Positions 22,801-32,321 of a DNA stretch of 64,000 nt are shown piece by piece. Positions within the stretch are counted from its first letter, which is position 1. Every line of letters begins with the position of its first letter. The notes under the pieces were generated by a model. It saw only the letters and a program-made list of their open reading frames with translations. It searched no databases and was not told the DNA's origin. Location of the stretch: the NCBI GenBank assembly GCA_008704415.1, contig VXIS01000059.1, positions 124,001 to 188,000 of the forward strand, read 5' to 3'. Made by a program: the position numbers and the translations under genes. The DNA comes from Sphaerosporella brunnea. Lineage: Eukaryota > Ascomycota > Pezizomycetes > Pezizales > Pyronemataceae.

Positions 22801-23618
22801 AGGGTTATTCTATTGGCGCTCCTGGTCTGCCAGTCTTTTTTGACAGGTTCTTGCTCCCGGATGATTGTCGAGTTTTTGCTTTCCTCCTCCGCGCGGAGCA
22901 TCTCCGTGATTGCCCATCCTCTTGTTACTCCTGTCTCTGATGACGTCTCGTCTGTTTCCACCTGCCACCAGATGGTTTCATGGTCTGACCCTGTTGCATG
23001 GGCTGTGTCTAGAAGTACTCCGCCTTGACATCGTTCTGTTATTTCGCCCGATGCGAAGGCTAGGTCGATGACACTGTGTCGTCCCTGGTTGGGTTGTTGA
23101 TGAGTTTCCCGTCCATCCCCTATATATTTGAGGTCGTGTTCATCCATCAGGTTTTCTAGGAAGTTGCAGTCCTTTCTATGCTCCACTGGGCACAGAGGGT
23201 TCCATCGTTCGCTGTGTGCGTTAAAGTCTCCGCACAGTATGGTGTGCTGGTTGATGATGGCCGACCAGTCGACATTTCTTGCTCGTCTCGTTCCTGATTC
23301 AGCGTCGGTCTGATCGTATACATTTGCTATCCTTAGAACCCGGTTTCCTTTGTGTGTAATGTCGAAGACTTGGACGTCACCTCCGCTTTCTGTGGATAGT
23401 TCTGGTCGTTCGCTTGCCCGCCATTTACTATCCCTCCTGATAGCAAACAGCGTTCTTCCTCCTCGAATGAAGTCCCACCCTGGGTGTCTCCATCCTGCAA
23501 ATGTCGGTGGCTCTTGTATACAAATGAAGTCAACTTTCTTTTCGATTCCCGTTTCAAGCACCGCGGTCAGAGTTTCACCCCTCTTCCAGCAGTTTAGTTG
23601 TAATGCCTGTATTAACAT
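19827..23618 (-). CDS. LINE ORF2: endonuclease, reverse transcriptase, RNase H
   Basis: A 1263-residue polyprotein for target-primed reverse transcription. The N-terminal third is an APE-like endonuclease (IQEPP, CGDFNAHSERW and the SGSDHETI His site). The middle is the reverse transcriptase: MMDVKGAFPTVN (first Asp), TGLPQGSPVSPVLFLIYI, and SFVDDVTWAV, with FVDD in place of YADD. Residues about 955-1090 are RNase H with LWTDGSRLE, FDAELFAVIEA, VFTDSQATL and NGNEAADRLAK, all four acidic residues retained. A CX2C-HX4C finger (CDWCHNDTPQTRSHLLLHC) lies near residue 1190. The start codon overlaps the ORF1 stop as TAATG at 23616-23620, implying translational coupling. No stops or frameshifts. Confidence 0.95.
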   Translation of the reverse strand: MLIQALQLNCWKRGETLTAVLETGIEKKVDFICIQEPPTFAGWRHPGWDFIRGGRTLFAIRRDSKWRASERPELSTESGGDVQVFDITHKGNRVLRIANVYDQTDAESGTRRARNVDWSAIINQHTILCGDFNAHSERWNPLCPVEHRKDCNFLENLMDEHDLKYIGDGRETHQQPNQGRHSVIDLAFASGEITERCQGGVLLDTAHATGSDHETIWWQVETDETSSETGVTRGWAITEMLRAEEESKNSTIIREQEPVKKDWQTRSANRITLSDNSTERDVEEEAVWIREQLTELLDAHARKVTIVARSKRWWGEEIKKTRQQYGRVRRRRQQGFASFEEEKEARNAFKSLQQKAKKETWNSFLQTAKGDEVWEVLRATKVAAPKLIGTIQDEEGRIAQNDQEKRKMMADISFPPPNPYNGPEGRPMLYANAYKKVDKSLINRALQGQANNKAPGIDKLGTPIIKALYKWDPNRVTSIARASIRLGYFPAEWKEAKGVCIQKPGKKDYSKAKSYRTISLLNCMGKLVEKVAAILITDSVESMGRLHEGQFGGRRKRSAIEAAASLIAQVEEAWEAKKFVGALMMDVKGAFPTVNSRCLGKKMRDMKLDEDLVRWVRSFIEDRYVTILMNGEEGERIRTETGLPQGSPVSPVLFLIYIADLAKRVEQQVPGVQALSFVDDVTWAVTGDNVGTITRSLEECAKITTHWASENATAFEMEKTEAIFFSRKHKHQKNIRQKIFLGDGHEVAYNKAAVRWLGIWLDSKLTMKTHHQKWTSKAKSQQARFNRVCRKAGLPPGSAANLQRAVVQSIATYGIELDGIRKKTPRDGQRVQELQQVINAQARATTGNFKSTPIGILMAESGMRPAEAIKRGREARLRARILGRPQRFSNDDESLVEDTPAERLRKSCAAAVGAVEVERITPRKNRRTKGIVIKEPKRDALRTAKNCDESSSLTLWTDGSRLEDGRVGSGVAWKEGEEYVGKSYHLGVSKEVFDAELFAVIEAVKRASSMETITNDKVTVFTDSQATLTRIQDDREGPGQMATRWLYRWEATLARRNVQLEYRWTPAHVGINGNEAADRLAKKGAEGGEIADRLTKGRDSPTEWMSLAHVNRLATDAETEVQQKWISNKLKDDTRYKPRIVKGRILWKIRKDTAKIPKKKAQVYYQLMSGHAVTNDYLFKRKRRESNHCDWCHNDTPQTRSHLLLHCKRWKEERKAFFKEVERVWGRRRRKRLKDIFGDDRMTAIVLRFLDSTEIGRRTGQAS

Positions 23619-25912
23619 TAGGCCTCAAGGGCCATGGCCTCCGAGTCCGTCGGGAGCGGCGTGGTAGCTGTGGGCAATTGCGGGGGCGGTGTCGTTGGCA
23701 TCACTGTCGCCGATTGTGGGGCCTCTGTGGTGGCGGGCGTCGTTGAGGCCTGTTCCATTTGGTCTGTTGCCTTGCCTGTCCTAGGCGTTGGTGGCGATGA
23801 TGGCGGTGAGGACCGTTGCTTTTTGTTCAGGGGGTTTCGGGGGCATGTTCGGCTCTGTGCCGTGTGTTGGCCTTCGCAGTTCGGACAGCATAGCAAGTCT
23901 TTGGAGTGGGAGCATATGCGCCCAGGGTGTTTTTCGCACTCCTTGCAGCCTGGGACGTTACATATATGGTCCTTTGTCAGGTGCTTGTTGCTACTGCAGT
24001 GTGCGCATCGGGTCATGCCCAAGTTGCCGCAGGTGGCTGCTACATGTCCCCAGAAGGAACATATTTCGCAGAAGGATTCGGGTGTGGACTTGACATAGAG
24101 CTCAGCCTTGAGCCTGAGCCCTCCCAGGTATATTCCGTTCTTGATTAGGCGGTGGGCAACCTCTCGATCTTTGACCGCGAATGCTATTGACGAGAACCTT
24201 GCGGATCCCTCCCTGTACTGTTGTTGAACAGCATTAGGGTTCTTCAGCCACCTGATTGCTAGTGGGATTTCTAGCTGTTCGTTCTCTGCCGTGAGGTCGT
24301 TCTTTAAGAGGTCCATTTTGTTGAAGTACGTCCTGACCGAGACACTGTGTACTTTGATACGTACCCACTCTAGGCTTGGGGTGACGCTGATGATGCCGGG
24401 ATCGATGCTCCTGGCTGCTTTCCTGACTATGTCCTCGAAGCCCGTCAACTGGGCGGCGGAAGAGTATGGACTCGACATGGCTGTAACGGTGCCTTTCTGG
24501 TTGATGGCCACATTCGTTATGCGGCAGAACGTCGGTATACCGGCCGTACCCATGGCGCGGTTAATGACCAAGGCCAAGGCGAAGCCGTAATCGTTTATGC
24601 TTGGCATCGGGGAGCCGTCTCGGTTGAGGATGAGGCGGCGTGCGTTTTCAGGCCTGGGCCTATCAAAACGGACCAACGCTTTGATCCTAGGGTCTTTAGG
24701 GACCGTTATCTTTCCCTTAACCGTAGTCCAGGAACCGTCATTACGCGTGGTGTCGTTTCCTTTATTGAGGATTGCTGCAAAGGTGCTCTCCTTGCTAGCG
24801 CTGTCTGGCTTCTTTGTCGTTCCAATTGTTTCTTGCCTTCCATTGTCGGTAGGTCGTTGTAGGATTTGCGGTGCTTTGCCTTTTCCCTTTCCCTTCTTTT
24901 CCTTTTGCCCATTTCCTGTTGGACGGGCTGAGGCCGCAGTGGGATCAGTTCCAGCCCCAGGCGTGGATGCATGTATGGACGCGGCTAGGTTGGCGATGGT
25001 CCGCAGCTTTTCGGCATGTTGTTCATCTGATGCTTGCATCACCATCTCAATGTCTTCATCATCGTCTCCCCAGTTCTTTCCCATGCCGGTGAGGTCGAGT
25101 GGTGTCTCCATATGATTTGGGGCAGGCCCTAGGCCGATCGTGGGTGGTTTGTTGCATGCCGGCATTTGTTGGTTGGGCCCCGGCGGGTTCAGGGCGTTCT
25201 GGTCGTTGGCCTGACCAGCGATAGCGGCTTCAAGCTTCTCGATTCTCTGTAGGAGAGTCGTGTTTTGTTGGACTAGGGTAGTTACCACGTGCATCACCCT
25301 GTCGATCTTCTCGTTGAACTTTTCTTCGGTTAACGCGTGGCGTTTGCCTGGGTCTAGCATTGTCGTAATGTTGGTGGTGTGGATATCCATCGCGATTTTT
25401 ACTTCGGTGGCCATCCGGTCAAATTTCTCGTCCAGTGTGTGGGCTGTCTTTTCCGCAAGCTTGCGAGTTTCTTTATTCATATCCGCGGCCAACATGTGAG
25501 TGATAGACCGAAATTTTCCCGTGTTTGCATTGACAATGTATTCGAGGTCGTTTGTCATGTGGTGCTCCCATCGACTGCGACTGAGCTGGTTTTCACTCTC
25601 ATCTGACCTCTGTCGTTTCGCGTTTGTGGCATTGGTGGTGGTCGGCTCGCTTGAGTTGCTCACGAAATTCGGGGCATTGTTGACAACATCGCAAATGGCG
25701 ATGTGAACGTTGGTGGGGGGCGTAGCCGTAATGGCGTGGGCTTCTTCCATCTGGACATTGTTGTTGTTGTCGTTTGCGTTTGTGGTTGGAGCGTGTTCAG
25801 GGCCTCCAGTCTGGGGCGGGGTTTGATCAGAAGCGGTCTGATCCGGGGTGGCCTGACTGTCAGGGACCTCCGCTATGACATCCGTCATAGTGTGGTCTGT
25901 GGCAGCAGCCAT
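23618..25912 (-). CDS. LINE ORF1: gag-like protein with zinc knuckles
   Basis: RNA-binding ORF1 protein that forms the retrotransposon ribonucleoprotein. I place the start at the ATG at 25912 (MAAATDHTMTDVIAEV); the open frame continues a few codons upstream to the element border without another ATG. The N-terminus is low-complexity; a predicted coiled coil follows (KFNEKIDRVMHVV, LLQRIEKLEAAIAG). A basic Lys/Gly stretch (GQKEKKGKGKGKAP) precedes a middle domain. Near the C-terminus are three Cys-His knuckles: CEICSFWGHVAATC, CAHCSSNKHLTKDHIC and CCPNCEGQHTAQSRTC. A Pro/Thr-rich tail leads to the stop, which is part of TAATG shared with ORF2. About 764 residues, intact. Confidence 0.9.
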   Translation of the reverse strand: MAAATDHTMTDVIAEVPDSQATPDQTASDQTPPQTGGPEHAPTTNANDNNNNVQMEEAHAITATPPTNVHIAICDVVNNAPNFVSNSSEPTTTNATNAKRQRSDESENQLSRSRWEHHMTNDLEYIVNANTGKFRSITHMLAADMNKETRKLAEKTAHTLDEKFDRMATEVKIAMDIHTTNITTMLDPGKRHALTEEKFNEKIDRVMHVVTTLVQQNTTLLQRIEKLEAAIAGQANDQNALNPPGPNQQMPACNKPPTIGLGPAPNHMETPLDLTGMGKNWGDDDEDIEMVMQASDEQHAEKLRTIANLAASIHASTPGAGTDPTAASARPTGNGQKEKKGKGKGKAPQILQRPTDNGRQETIGTTKKPDSASKESTFAAILNKGNDTTRNDGSWTTVKGKITVPKDPRIKALVRFDRPRPENARRLILNRDGSPMPSINDYGFALALVINRAMGTAGIPTFCRITNVAINQKGTVTAMSSPYSSAAQLTGFEDIVRKAARSIDPGIISVTPSLEWVRIKVHSVSVRTYFNKMDLLKNDLTAENEQLEIPLAIRWLKNPNAVQQQYREGSARFSSIAFAVKDREVAHRLIKNGIYLGGLRLKAELYVKSTPESFCEICSFWGHVAATCGNLGMTRCAHCSSNKHLTKDHICNVPGCKECEKHPGRICSHSKDLLCCPNCEGQHTAQSRTCPRNPLNKKQRSSPPSSPPTPRTGKATDQMEQASTTPATTEAPQSATVMPTTPPPQLPTATTPLPTDSEAMALEA

Positions 25913-25928
25913 TTCGTGAGGGTACGCC

Positions 25929-25940
25929 ACGAAGAAGCTT
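25929..25940. repeat. Target-site duplication, right copy
   Basis: ACGAAGAAGCTT, identical to 19560-19571, next to the LINE 5' border. Confidence 0.9.
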
Positions 25941-28914
25941 AGACCTCGAACTTCAGACTCTAAATTCTAAACCGGTTGATCCGCCATGACCCGATCCGGT
26001 CATTCATCGTCACTCGCATCTTTCACAACGCGATGTGTTCCCGGCTTCAGCTACCATTTTATACCAGAGGGATATGTAGTGGTCGTTGAGGCGATCGATA
26101 AGGTGTCGCCGGACCCTATCACGGACACGTTCGCCATCAAGGCGGGCTCCAAACAGTAAATTAGCAAGCTATCTACCACAGACGTTCTTCATTCATGGGG
26201 CCCGAGGAATAGACTACCTGAAGGAACTTGTAACTCCGCAGACAATTTGCGCGGTGAACCCCGTGAACCGATGCATATGGCCATGGAAAGAAACATGTAT
26301 GTACAATAAATTCGATGTTCAAGTTGCATAAATATTATCCCCTAGTAGGGGGGCCATATCTTGCCTTTTGCTAATATTAACTAGGACCGAATTCTGCCCA
26401 ATTCCGCCAGAATGGAATTGCCGGATGGTGATGTCCTCTAATTATCTGCGTCCAACGTGTGTTCGAAAGTCGAGTGATTGTTGGTGAACCGGACGCCCCC
26501 CAGACGCAGAATGTAGAAGGGCTAGCCCTAGCAGGAATTTCGCTGGAGCTTTGATCTCAAGTTTGCGAACATTTCCCACCTACGCGAAAAAAGTAAAATT
26601 GGATCGAACTGGACCTCTCTTTCCGGACTAGCTCGGGTTGTGGATACATATTGTTCGCACGTAAAAAAAAAAAGTATGCAGCTGCGAAACATCCTTGTAC
26701 GACTGGATTCTGAAGAGAAAGGAACGTCTGGCTCGGATTATGTTGCGTACTACTTTTCTGCGCACGCACTTCCTCCCTGTAGATATTCTGGTGAGCACAT
26801 ATGAAGGATTGAAGAACGTGGGTTCACATCCATGATCACTGCGCGTATGAGGTTCGAAAAGAGAGATTTAGCGCTATGGGTTCGATTCGGGGAGGGAATT
26901 GTTTTAACGGACGTAAGAAGCACGCACACAAATTAGAATTTATAAACGCACAATGATAGATTGAGATTGTGCACAATACGTACAGCCTTGGCCACCGGAA
27001 ATTACATGTAAGTACATATCATTCCCAAAGGCACAGACACACAGAGCATAACTATGTATCGTCTTTGAGACACCTCAACCCTGCACCCTCTTTGCGATAC
27101 TCCAGACTTCCTCATTGATCATGACCTGCTGCTGCAGGCTGAGCCTTGTGCGCGTCCGCATATCTGTGCATGGACGTTCGTTTGTTAAGGGGCCCGTATC
27201 CTCATACAGACGCAGGTGCCATAAATACCTGTATTTACGTATGCACCAAGCCCGGAAACAGCCGATCAGCCGTGCCTACGGCGGGAGATCATCTATATCT
27301 GGAAGATAGGTAATGGAACCAGATCTTGAACATGATCGCCGCGTAGGAGACGCAGCATTTCGGGGAGGCTGCGGGAACTAAGTTGATAACCTGAGCGGGA
27401 GCTTGTGATATTAGTTTCGTACATCTGTTGTTGAGGCTAGTGATCGCCCGTGGGTTGAAATTTGAAACTTCCGCCGTCAAGGAACGGAGAGCCGGAATTG
27501 CCAAAGATACTGTAGAGTAGTCATTGCGTAGGTGGAGTCTTCAGTTACGGCGTTTGACAGATATGATGTCGATATATATCGCATGGGGAACTCAAGCGGC
27601 TTGGGGGCTTTCCCATCGTATGACCGCAACATTCTTGTACATGTGGACCCAGGCTGGAATGCTGGCCTTTGTTGCGTTCTATATACAGGATCACTAAGTA
27701 CATTGGGATGACCAGGCGCCTGGCTCCTCGGAGTTATACGTAATTCTTTCGTGGCTGCAGTCAGACGGCCACTTCTGTCCAACCCGGTCCAGCTCTCTGT
27801 TCGGCGACTTTGGACTGCATGGCTGATGATGCGAGCCAGATGTCTGATCTGCAGCCGCGGCAGAGACGCACATGTATGCGTATAGTCGTTACCGACATAG
27901 CAATATCCACATATCTACATACATCTCCATTCACTTGCCGTGCCAATGTTTGTTTGCGATCGGAGAATTCTCAGTTGCTGCAGCAGCCGTTGTTCGCCAG
28001 ACTTTCCCGAAAGGGCTGAGGCTGAAGGCCTCGTCGCGTGATGATTGGGTGCCTTTAGCCGCTCCCTCATCCCCGCATTTTTCATATGGTCGGCGACTGC
28101 GCTCAGGCACGTCACGATCGTGGCAATCACCAACCAGAGCCCGACCTCCAACCACCCCCTGCGGCCGGAAAATCTCAGGGACAGCTTCCAGAAAGGCTTG
28201 CAGAGTCGCAACGTCTCGCACCAGTGAAAATATACACATGCACATATCATCAACGTTCAATCAGTCGATCAACCAATCCTCACGGCGTTGCCTGGCGCAT
28301 GCCTCGAGCGGATGCGGCTGTTGGCTTTGGCAGGGAAGAGCCGGTTATGAATTACCTAACAGCATGCTCTCTTGCGCATTTTGTGCAGCAAAGTCGTGAT
28401 GGAAGGCCAAGCAAAACGGAGGAGACTACCGCTCTAGTTGCCGCAATTCCGCCGCCGCCGCTGCGTTCTCCTTTTCCGCCCAACAGTCGCCCGAATCACC
28501 ACGAGGCTGCTCCTGCTCCTGGCTGGTGGCGCACCACCAGCCATGTGTTGCCCGCGCACAAAAACCGAGAGGAACCAGGGACGGTCGCCGTTATTGGTAG
28601 AGTGATGTAGCTCCACTCTTGGTCTGGGTGTTCTGGATTTTTTGCTGTCATTAGTTCCGTTGAGGGCAGGCAGTGGCTGCTTGCCAATTTGCATTTTTTT
28701 TCTTTCCCCCAGGGAGGCGCGAAAGGTGTGGTATTTATGGTGAAAGCTGCCAGTGGTCTCTCTCTCGCAACGACTGCTCTTCAAGCTTCCAGGCTTTCTT
28801 TATATCCAGCACTACTCCCCTACCCTCATCCCACGGAAAAAGCAACCCCGTCGTATCCACTCCATCCCACGCATACCGCGGCATACGCAAACGCTTTCTC
28901 AACCTTCATTAAAG
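25941..28914. other. 3 kb gene-poor region
   Basis: No gene supported. Overlapping open frames at 27872-28610 on both strands lack motifs. The last 130 bases are pyrimidine-rich and form the likely promoter/leader of the DUF3602 gene at 28915. Nothing resembling a tRNA, satellite or LTR was noticed. Confidence 0.5.
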
Positions 28915-29966
28915 ATGGAATCCGCATCTCCCCGAAGTTCAGCCGATGATAACGCTCTCTCGCGCGTCGTAAGTACTACTGCTGTACACACCCCTCCCCT
29001 TGACCCTCAAACCTAAATGGACCATGCCCCCCCCCCCCCCGCCTCGGCCCGCCGTACCTGCATATCTCCGTTGAGTCGGCGTTCATTCAACCTTCCCAAA
29101 TATCTCGGGGATTAACAGTACACAATTGCTAATCATGATTCACATTAGGTGTCTCACGGTACGTTACTTCCCATGCAATCCAATCCAAAAAGTTGGCCGG
29201 CAGCTGCAGCGATCTACCTGCCACACGGGTTTGATTGCAGCTGATTGCGCCAATGAAATCCCCGAACAGCCAAATCCCCCAAAGCAGGAAGCCGAATCGT
29301 AAAAGCACTTGATGACGGGCAGAACGAACCGGAAGCATGAGCGGGGATATTTGCCAACGGGGAAAATGCGTTGGATGTGCAGTTGCAGTACGTGTGGCTG
29401 ATTGTGGTAAAGGCCGTGGTGGAGCAGGAAATATCCGGGAAAACCCCGGGGCTTATAAGGAGACGGAGGAGGATCTCAAAATCCCAACACTCAAAAGCCC
29501 CGTCTACACCACCGGTCGAGGAGGCACCGGAAACATGGCTATCAACGACCCCAACCACCCAGAGCACGCGCGCACCGCCCAGGACGTCGAGAATGTCGTG
29601 CCCCCGAGATTGAGCGGTGATTACCACGGCGGCCGCGGTGTATGCCATACCCATCTTTCTCACTTGGAAGAGGAGGCTGACCACCTTGATAACAGGGTGC
29701 TGGCAACGCTGTGTACTTGGACGACGAGACCGTTGTAGACACGGATGCCGATGCGCAGCGCGCCGAGGACGAGAAGGCGCGGTTGGCTGAAATCGAAGCT
29801 AAGCGTGATTACCGGTAACATATCCCCATATCCTCCTCGGGGTAGTGGTAGTGGAAGAGAACCATATTTGCTAATTCGTTCTTTGCATAGAGGCTGGGCC
29901 GACCGCGGCAAAGACTTGTTGATGATGAAGCTCACGGGCCGGGGAAAGAAATCGCCGTCTTCATGA
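28915..29966 (+). CDS. DUF3602 glycine-repeat protein
   Basis: Small fungal protein of unknown function carrying GRGGAGN repeats (DUF3602 family). Five exons join in phase: 28915-28968, a 10-base microexon 29149-29158, 29413-29639, 29696-29814 and 29891-29966, giving 161 residues. The microexon plus the next exon read VSHGRGGAGNI, the family signature; further repeats are TTGRGGTGNM and HGGRGGAGNAVY. The C-terminal half is acidic/basic (ETVVDTDADAQRAEDEKARL) and ends GRGKKSPSS. Family members include stress- or conidiation-induced proteins, but no biochemical role can be read from the sequence. The microexon, the unusual donor GTATGC at 29640 and the 254-base second intron were chosen because only they keep the repeats continuous. 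Confidence 0.85.
29149..29158 (+). other. 10-base microexon of the DUF3602 gene
   Basis: GTGTCTCACG between acceptor CATTAG and donor GTACGT. It encodes VSH and the first base of the Gly codon that begins the GRGGAGN repeat. Confidence 0.75.
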
Positions 29967-30910
29967 CTACCTTTAACGCCGTCGCCGCCGCGTTCGTTCA
30001 CTGAGCTGCCCAGGCAGGACTCTTACACTGCTACTATCTTTCATCGGGCTGGCGCAAAGCTGGTGCGCAGTCGTACCGACGGCAGTAGCGGCAGCGGAGA
30101 CTCTTCTTCCTCTTGATGGGCTGACTGCGGGCGGGCGGGCGGGAGTGCTACTACTTTACCTAATAATTGTTTCGCGCTGTGGGATTGGGACTTTGGATAG
30201 GACATAAAACGGGGTTCTGGGGGGGGGGGGGGGTTTCCGGCGAGAGGCGGGGGTGTGTAGGGGTTGCTTTCTATCTTTCTATTTATTTTGTGGGTTTGGA
30301 TGCTGTTGCTCCTTCTTCTTTTCTGTCACATAGCTTTTGCGATATATACCCCACATTGTTACATGCGTTCCCCTTGGTAATTATGTGTCGTGATCTTACT
30401 TCCAGAGTCGTGGTTTTGTTCGAAACCTTGGGCAAAAATATCCGGATCCGCTGAATTGGATGGCGGGCCACGGATCTGTGCTGCTCGGGCCGCTGCTGAT
30501 GGGGAAAGGTATCGAGTCCATGGCCGAGTGATGGGATGTGTTGGAGTATGCACACCCGTACCGGACCGGCCACTAGCTGTTGGCTGTATTGTGGGAGCTT
30601 GACAAAACAAATAGCCGGGGGGGGGGGGTTAGGTATCGCTTTTACTGAAGGTAGTTGCAGTGGGGCCGGCCGGGCCATGGTGGTTGTTGGTTCAAGAAGT
30701 CGGTCAGATGACGGCAAATAGGGTATTTTTCGGGACGATATCGACACTCGGAGATGCTGCATTTTGTAGCCAACAATCCTGGAGCAGACAAAAAAAAAAA
30801 AAAAGAAGCCTCTATCAACAACATCCCGCGCACGCAATCACTCACTCCCGGCTGCGGCGCCGCGCCATCATCAGCTCCCGATCTCCTACCTACCCCGCCA
30901 CAGAGAGCAC
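29967..30910. other. Intergenic with G runs
   Basis: Contains long G runs at about 30219-30232 and 30618-30627 and an A run at 30791-30804. No gene supported; open frames on both strands are low-complexity. Confidence 0.5.
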
Positions 30911-31388
30911 TCACAAAACCAGCCTCAACACCAGCCCCGCAAGCGCCACGGCACCGAGCAAGAGCAGCGTCCTGAACACGCCAAAAGTAGCTGCTGGCTG
31001 GGGGAGTGCCGGCCGTCGGCGTCGTCGTCGTCGTTGTCGTCGTTCAAGCGCCAAACTCTGGCGCTCGAGATCGTCGTCGCCCGCTTCTTCTTCTTCCGAT
31101 TCGGTAGTGGCTGTGGTGGTGGTGGTGATGGTGGTGGTGGTGGTGGTGCTGCTGCTGCTGCTGAATGCTGGCGAGCCCGGCGGTCGAGGAGCCTCCATTT
31201 GTGTGCGGCGGCATTGAGGGCGGCGGCGGCGGCGGTGCTGGTGACGAGTTGCCCGGATTGACTCCTATTGAGATCCAGAATGATGTCATGCAACGTGTGA
31301 GCTGCCCTCTCCCCCCTCCCCCGCGGAGTTACCGCGGCTGCCCAGTTCGAGAGTCGAGACCCTTCTTCTTGGCCATAAACATGGCCAT
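30911..31388 (-). CDS. Possible small tail-anchored membrane protein (doubtful)
   Basis: I do not recognise it. The minus-strand frame ending at 30911 finishes with a basic cluster (RRQRRRRRRRP) followed by a hydrophobic C-terminus FRTLLLLGAVALAGLVLRLVL, a typical tail anchor. Upstream is low-complexity Ser/Thr, or His/Gln/Pro in other frames, over a GTG/GCT microsatellite (31100-31165). A possible first exon starts at the ATG at 31388 (MAMFMAKKKGLDSRTGQPR) with a donor GTAACT, but I could not join it to the membrane frame with certainty. It may be a real lineage-specific gene or an artefact of repeat sequence. Confidence 0.25.
31100..31165. repeat. GTG/GCT microsatellite
   Basis: Runs of GTG with GAT interruptions followed by GCT units; it explains the poly-His/Thr/Gln translations in this interval. 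Confidence 0.9.
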
Positions 31389-31814
31389 GCTAGAGTAATA
31401 CGCACGTCCACGCAAGCCCGGCACTCACGGAGCGTCACTCGATCCGCTGGGGGAGGGGCGGTTCTGAGAAACAGGAGCACGCCCGCCTTTCGGGGTGTGT
31501 GTATCTACAAAAGGATAATATACTATCCTTGCTACGGTATATAGCAAGCACAGGCTGGTAAGGAGCAGGTGTTAAAAAATGGAAGGAAATATCTTTATGC
31601 AGCCCTCCAGCATTGTCATGTTCAGGTCGCCTCTGGACACTTTCCACTCCGTAACCTTCTGGCGATATCGCCTATCACTTAACATGCAACAAGGGGGTGG
31701 ATCACTAGAACCCACTCTTCCACCCGGCAGTCCACGTGCATATGCGGCCATGCCGTGTCTCAATGCATCTTGTCATGAGGTGTTGGTTTCCCAAGACCAA
31801 GGCTCATTGACAAT

Positions 31815-31930
31815 TAAATCTAACGGCGAATATGCACACTACCCCCCTCCAGAAGGGGGAAGTGTAGACGACCCCCCAGATCTGGTGCTGGATGACAGAC
31901 AACCTGTGACCCCCCGACTTCTAAGGAAGT
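31815..31930. repeat. Long inverted repeat, left arm
   Basis: Matches the reverse complement of about 32980-33090 with mismatches and a small gap. Shared blocks include GGCGAATATGCA, CCCCCCAGATCTG and GACAACCTGT. See the partner entry and the finding. Confidence 0.75.
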
Positions 31931-32110
31931 CCAATGATGGTCCGTGACGGAACGCGACGGCCATGGGGATGGGAACTGCGCCATCCCAATCGTACAAACC
32001 AAATCCGACCGTAGGGCGAGCCACCTTTCAAAGCACCGGAACCGACTCGGGTGGAAAGATGCTTTATTCACATCAACAACCCGTCGCATCCTGGGGGCGG
32101 TCTGTATCTA

Positions 32111-32321
32111 CTATCGCATTGCCACCTATGTCGTTTTTTCACCTATGTCGCGCTGAAAAGTACGCTGGCTGGCTCAGAAATACGCGGGCAGCTCTGCCGA
32201 CGATCTGGCGCCGCAACCACCACCCCGCAACGCCACCCGTTGCCATGCGTATTTCTGAGCCAGCCAGCGTACTTTTCAGCGCGACATAGGTGAAAAAACG
32301 ACATAGGTGGCAATGCGATAG
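32111..32321. mobile_element. MITE with perfect 75-bp inverted ends (211 bp)
   Basis: Flanked by TA at 32109-32110 and 32322-32323. The first 75 bases (CTATCGCATTGCC ... CAGAAATACGC) and the last 75 are exact reverse complements, leaving about 61 bases of centre. Within each arm CACCTATGTCG is repeated twice, a layout used for transposase binding in IR/DR mariner elements. Perfect arms imply recent insertion or gene conversion. Same family as 13756-13897 and the mariner relic ending at 52420. Confidence 0.95.

Larger units (their letters stand above)
19572..25928 (-). mobile_element. Tad-like LINE, 6.36 kb, apparently intact
   Basis: Non-LTR retrotransposon on the minus strand: a very short 5' leader (about 16 bases before the first ATG), ORF1, ORF2 and a 3' untranslated region of about 255 bases ending in an AAAAC/AAAAAC tail. 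A perfect 12-bp target duplication (ACGAAGAAGCTT at 19560-19571 and 25929-25940) marks both borders, so this is one insertion event. Both ORFs are uninterrupted and all catalytic motifs are present, suggesting a young, possibly active copy. The domain order endonuclease, reverse transcriptase, RNase H, Cys-His finger fits the fungal Tad1 clade (assignment by motif, not by tree). Confidence 0.93.

Noticed and set aside
23618..25930. Upstream non-ATG start of LINE ORF1 at 25930
   Set aside because: The codon there is GTG and lies in the target duplication; the first ATG inside the element is at 25912.
26860..26900. GGGTTCGATTC as a tRNA T-loop
   Set aside because: No matching acceptor, D or anticodon stems could be built around it.
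30219..30232. Long G runs (also 42278-42291, 30618-30627, 63835-63846) as G-quadruplex elements
   Set aside because: They are simple homopolymers, whose length may also be affected by sequencing; no four-tract pattern.
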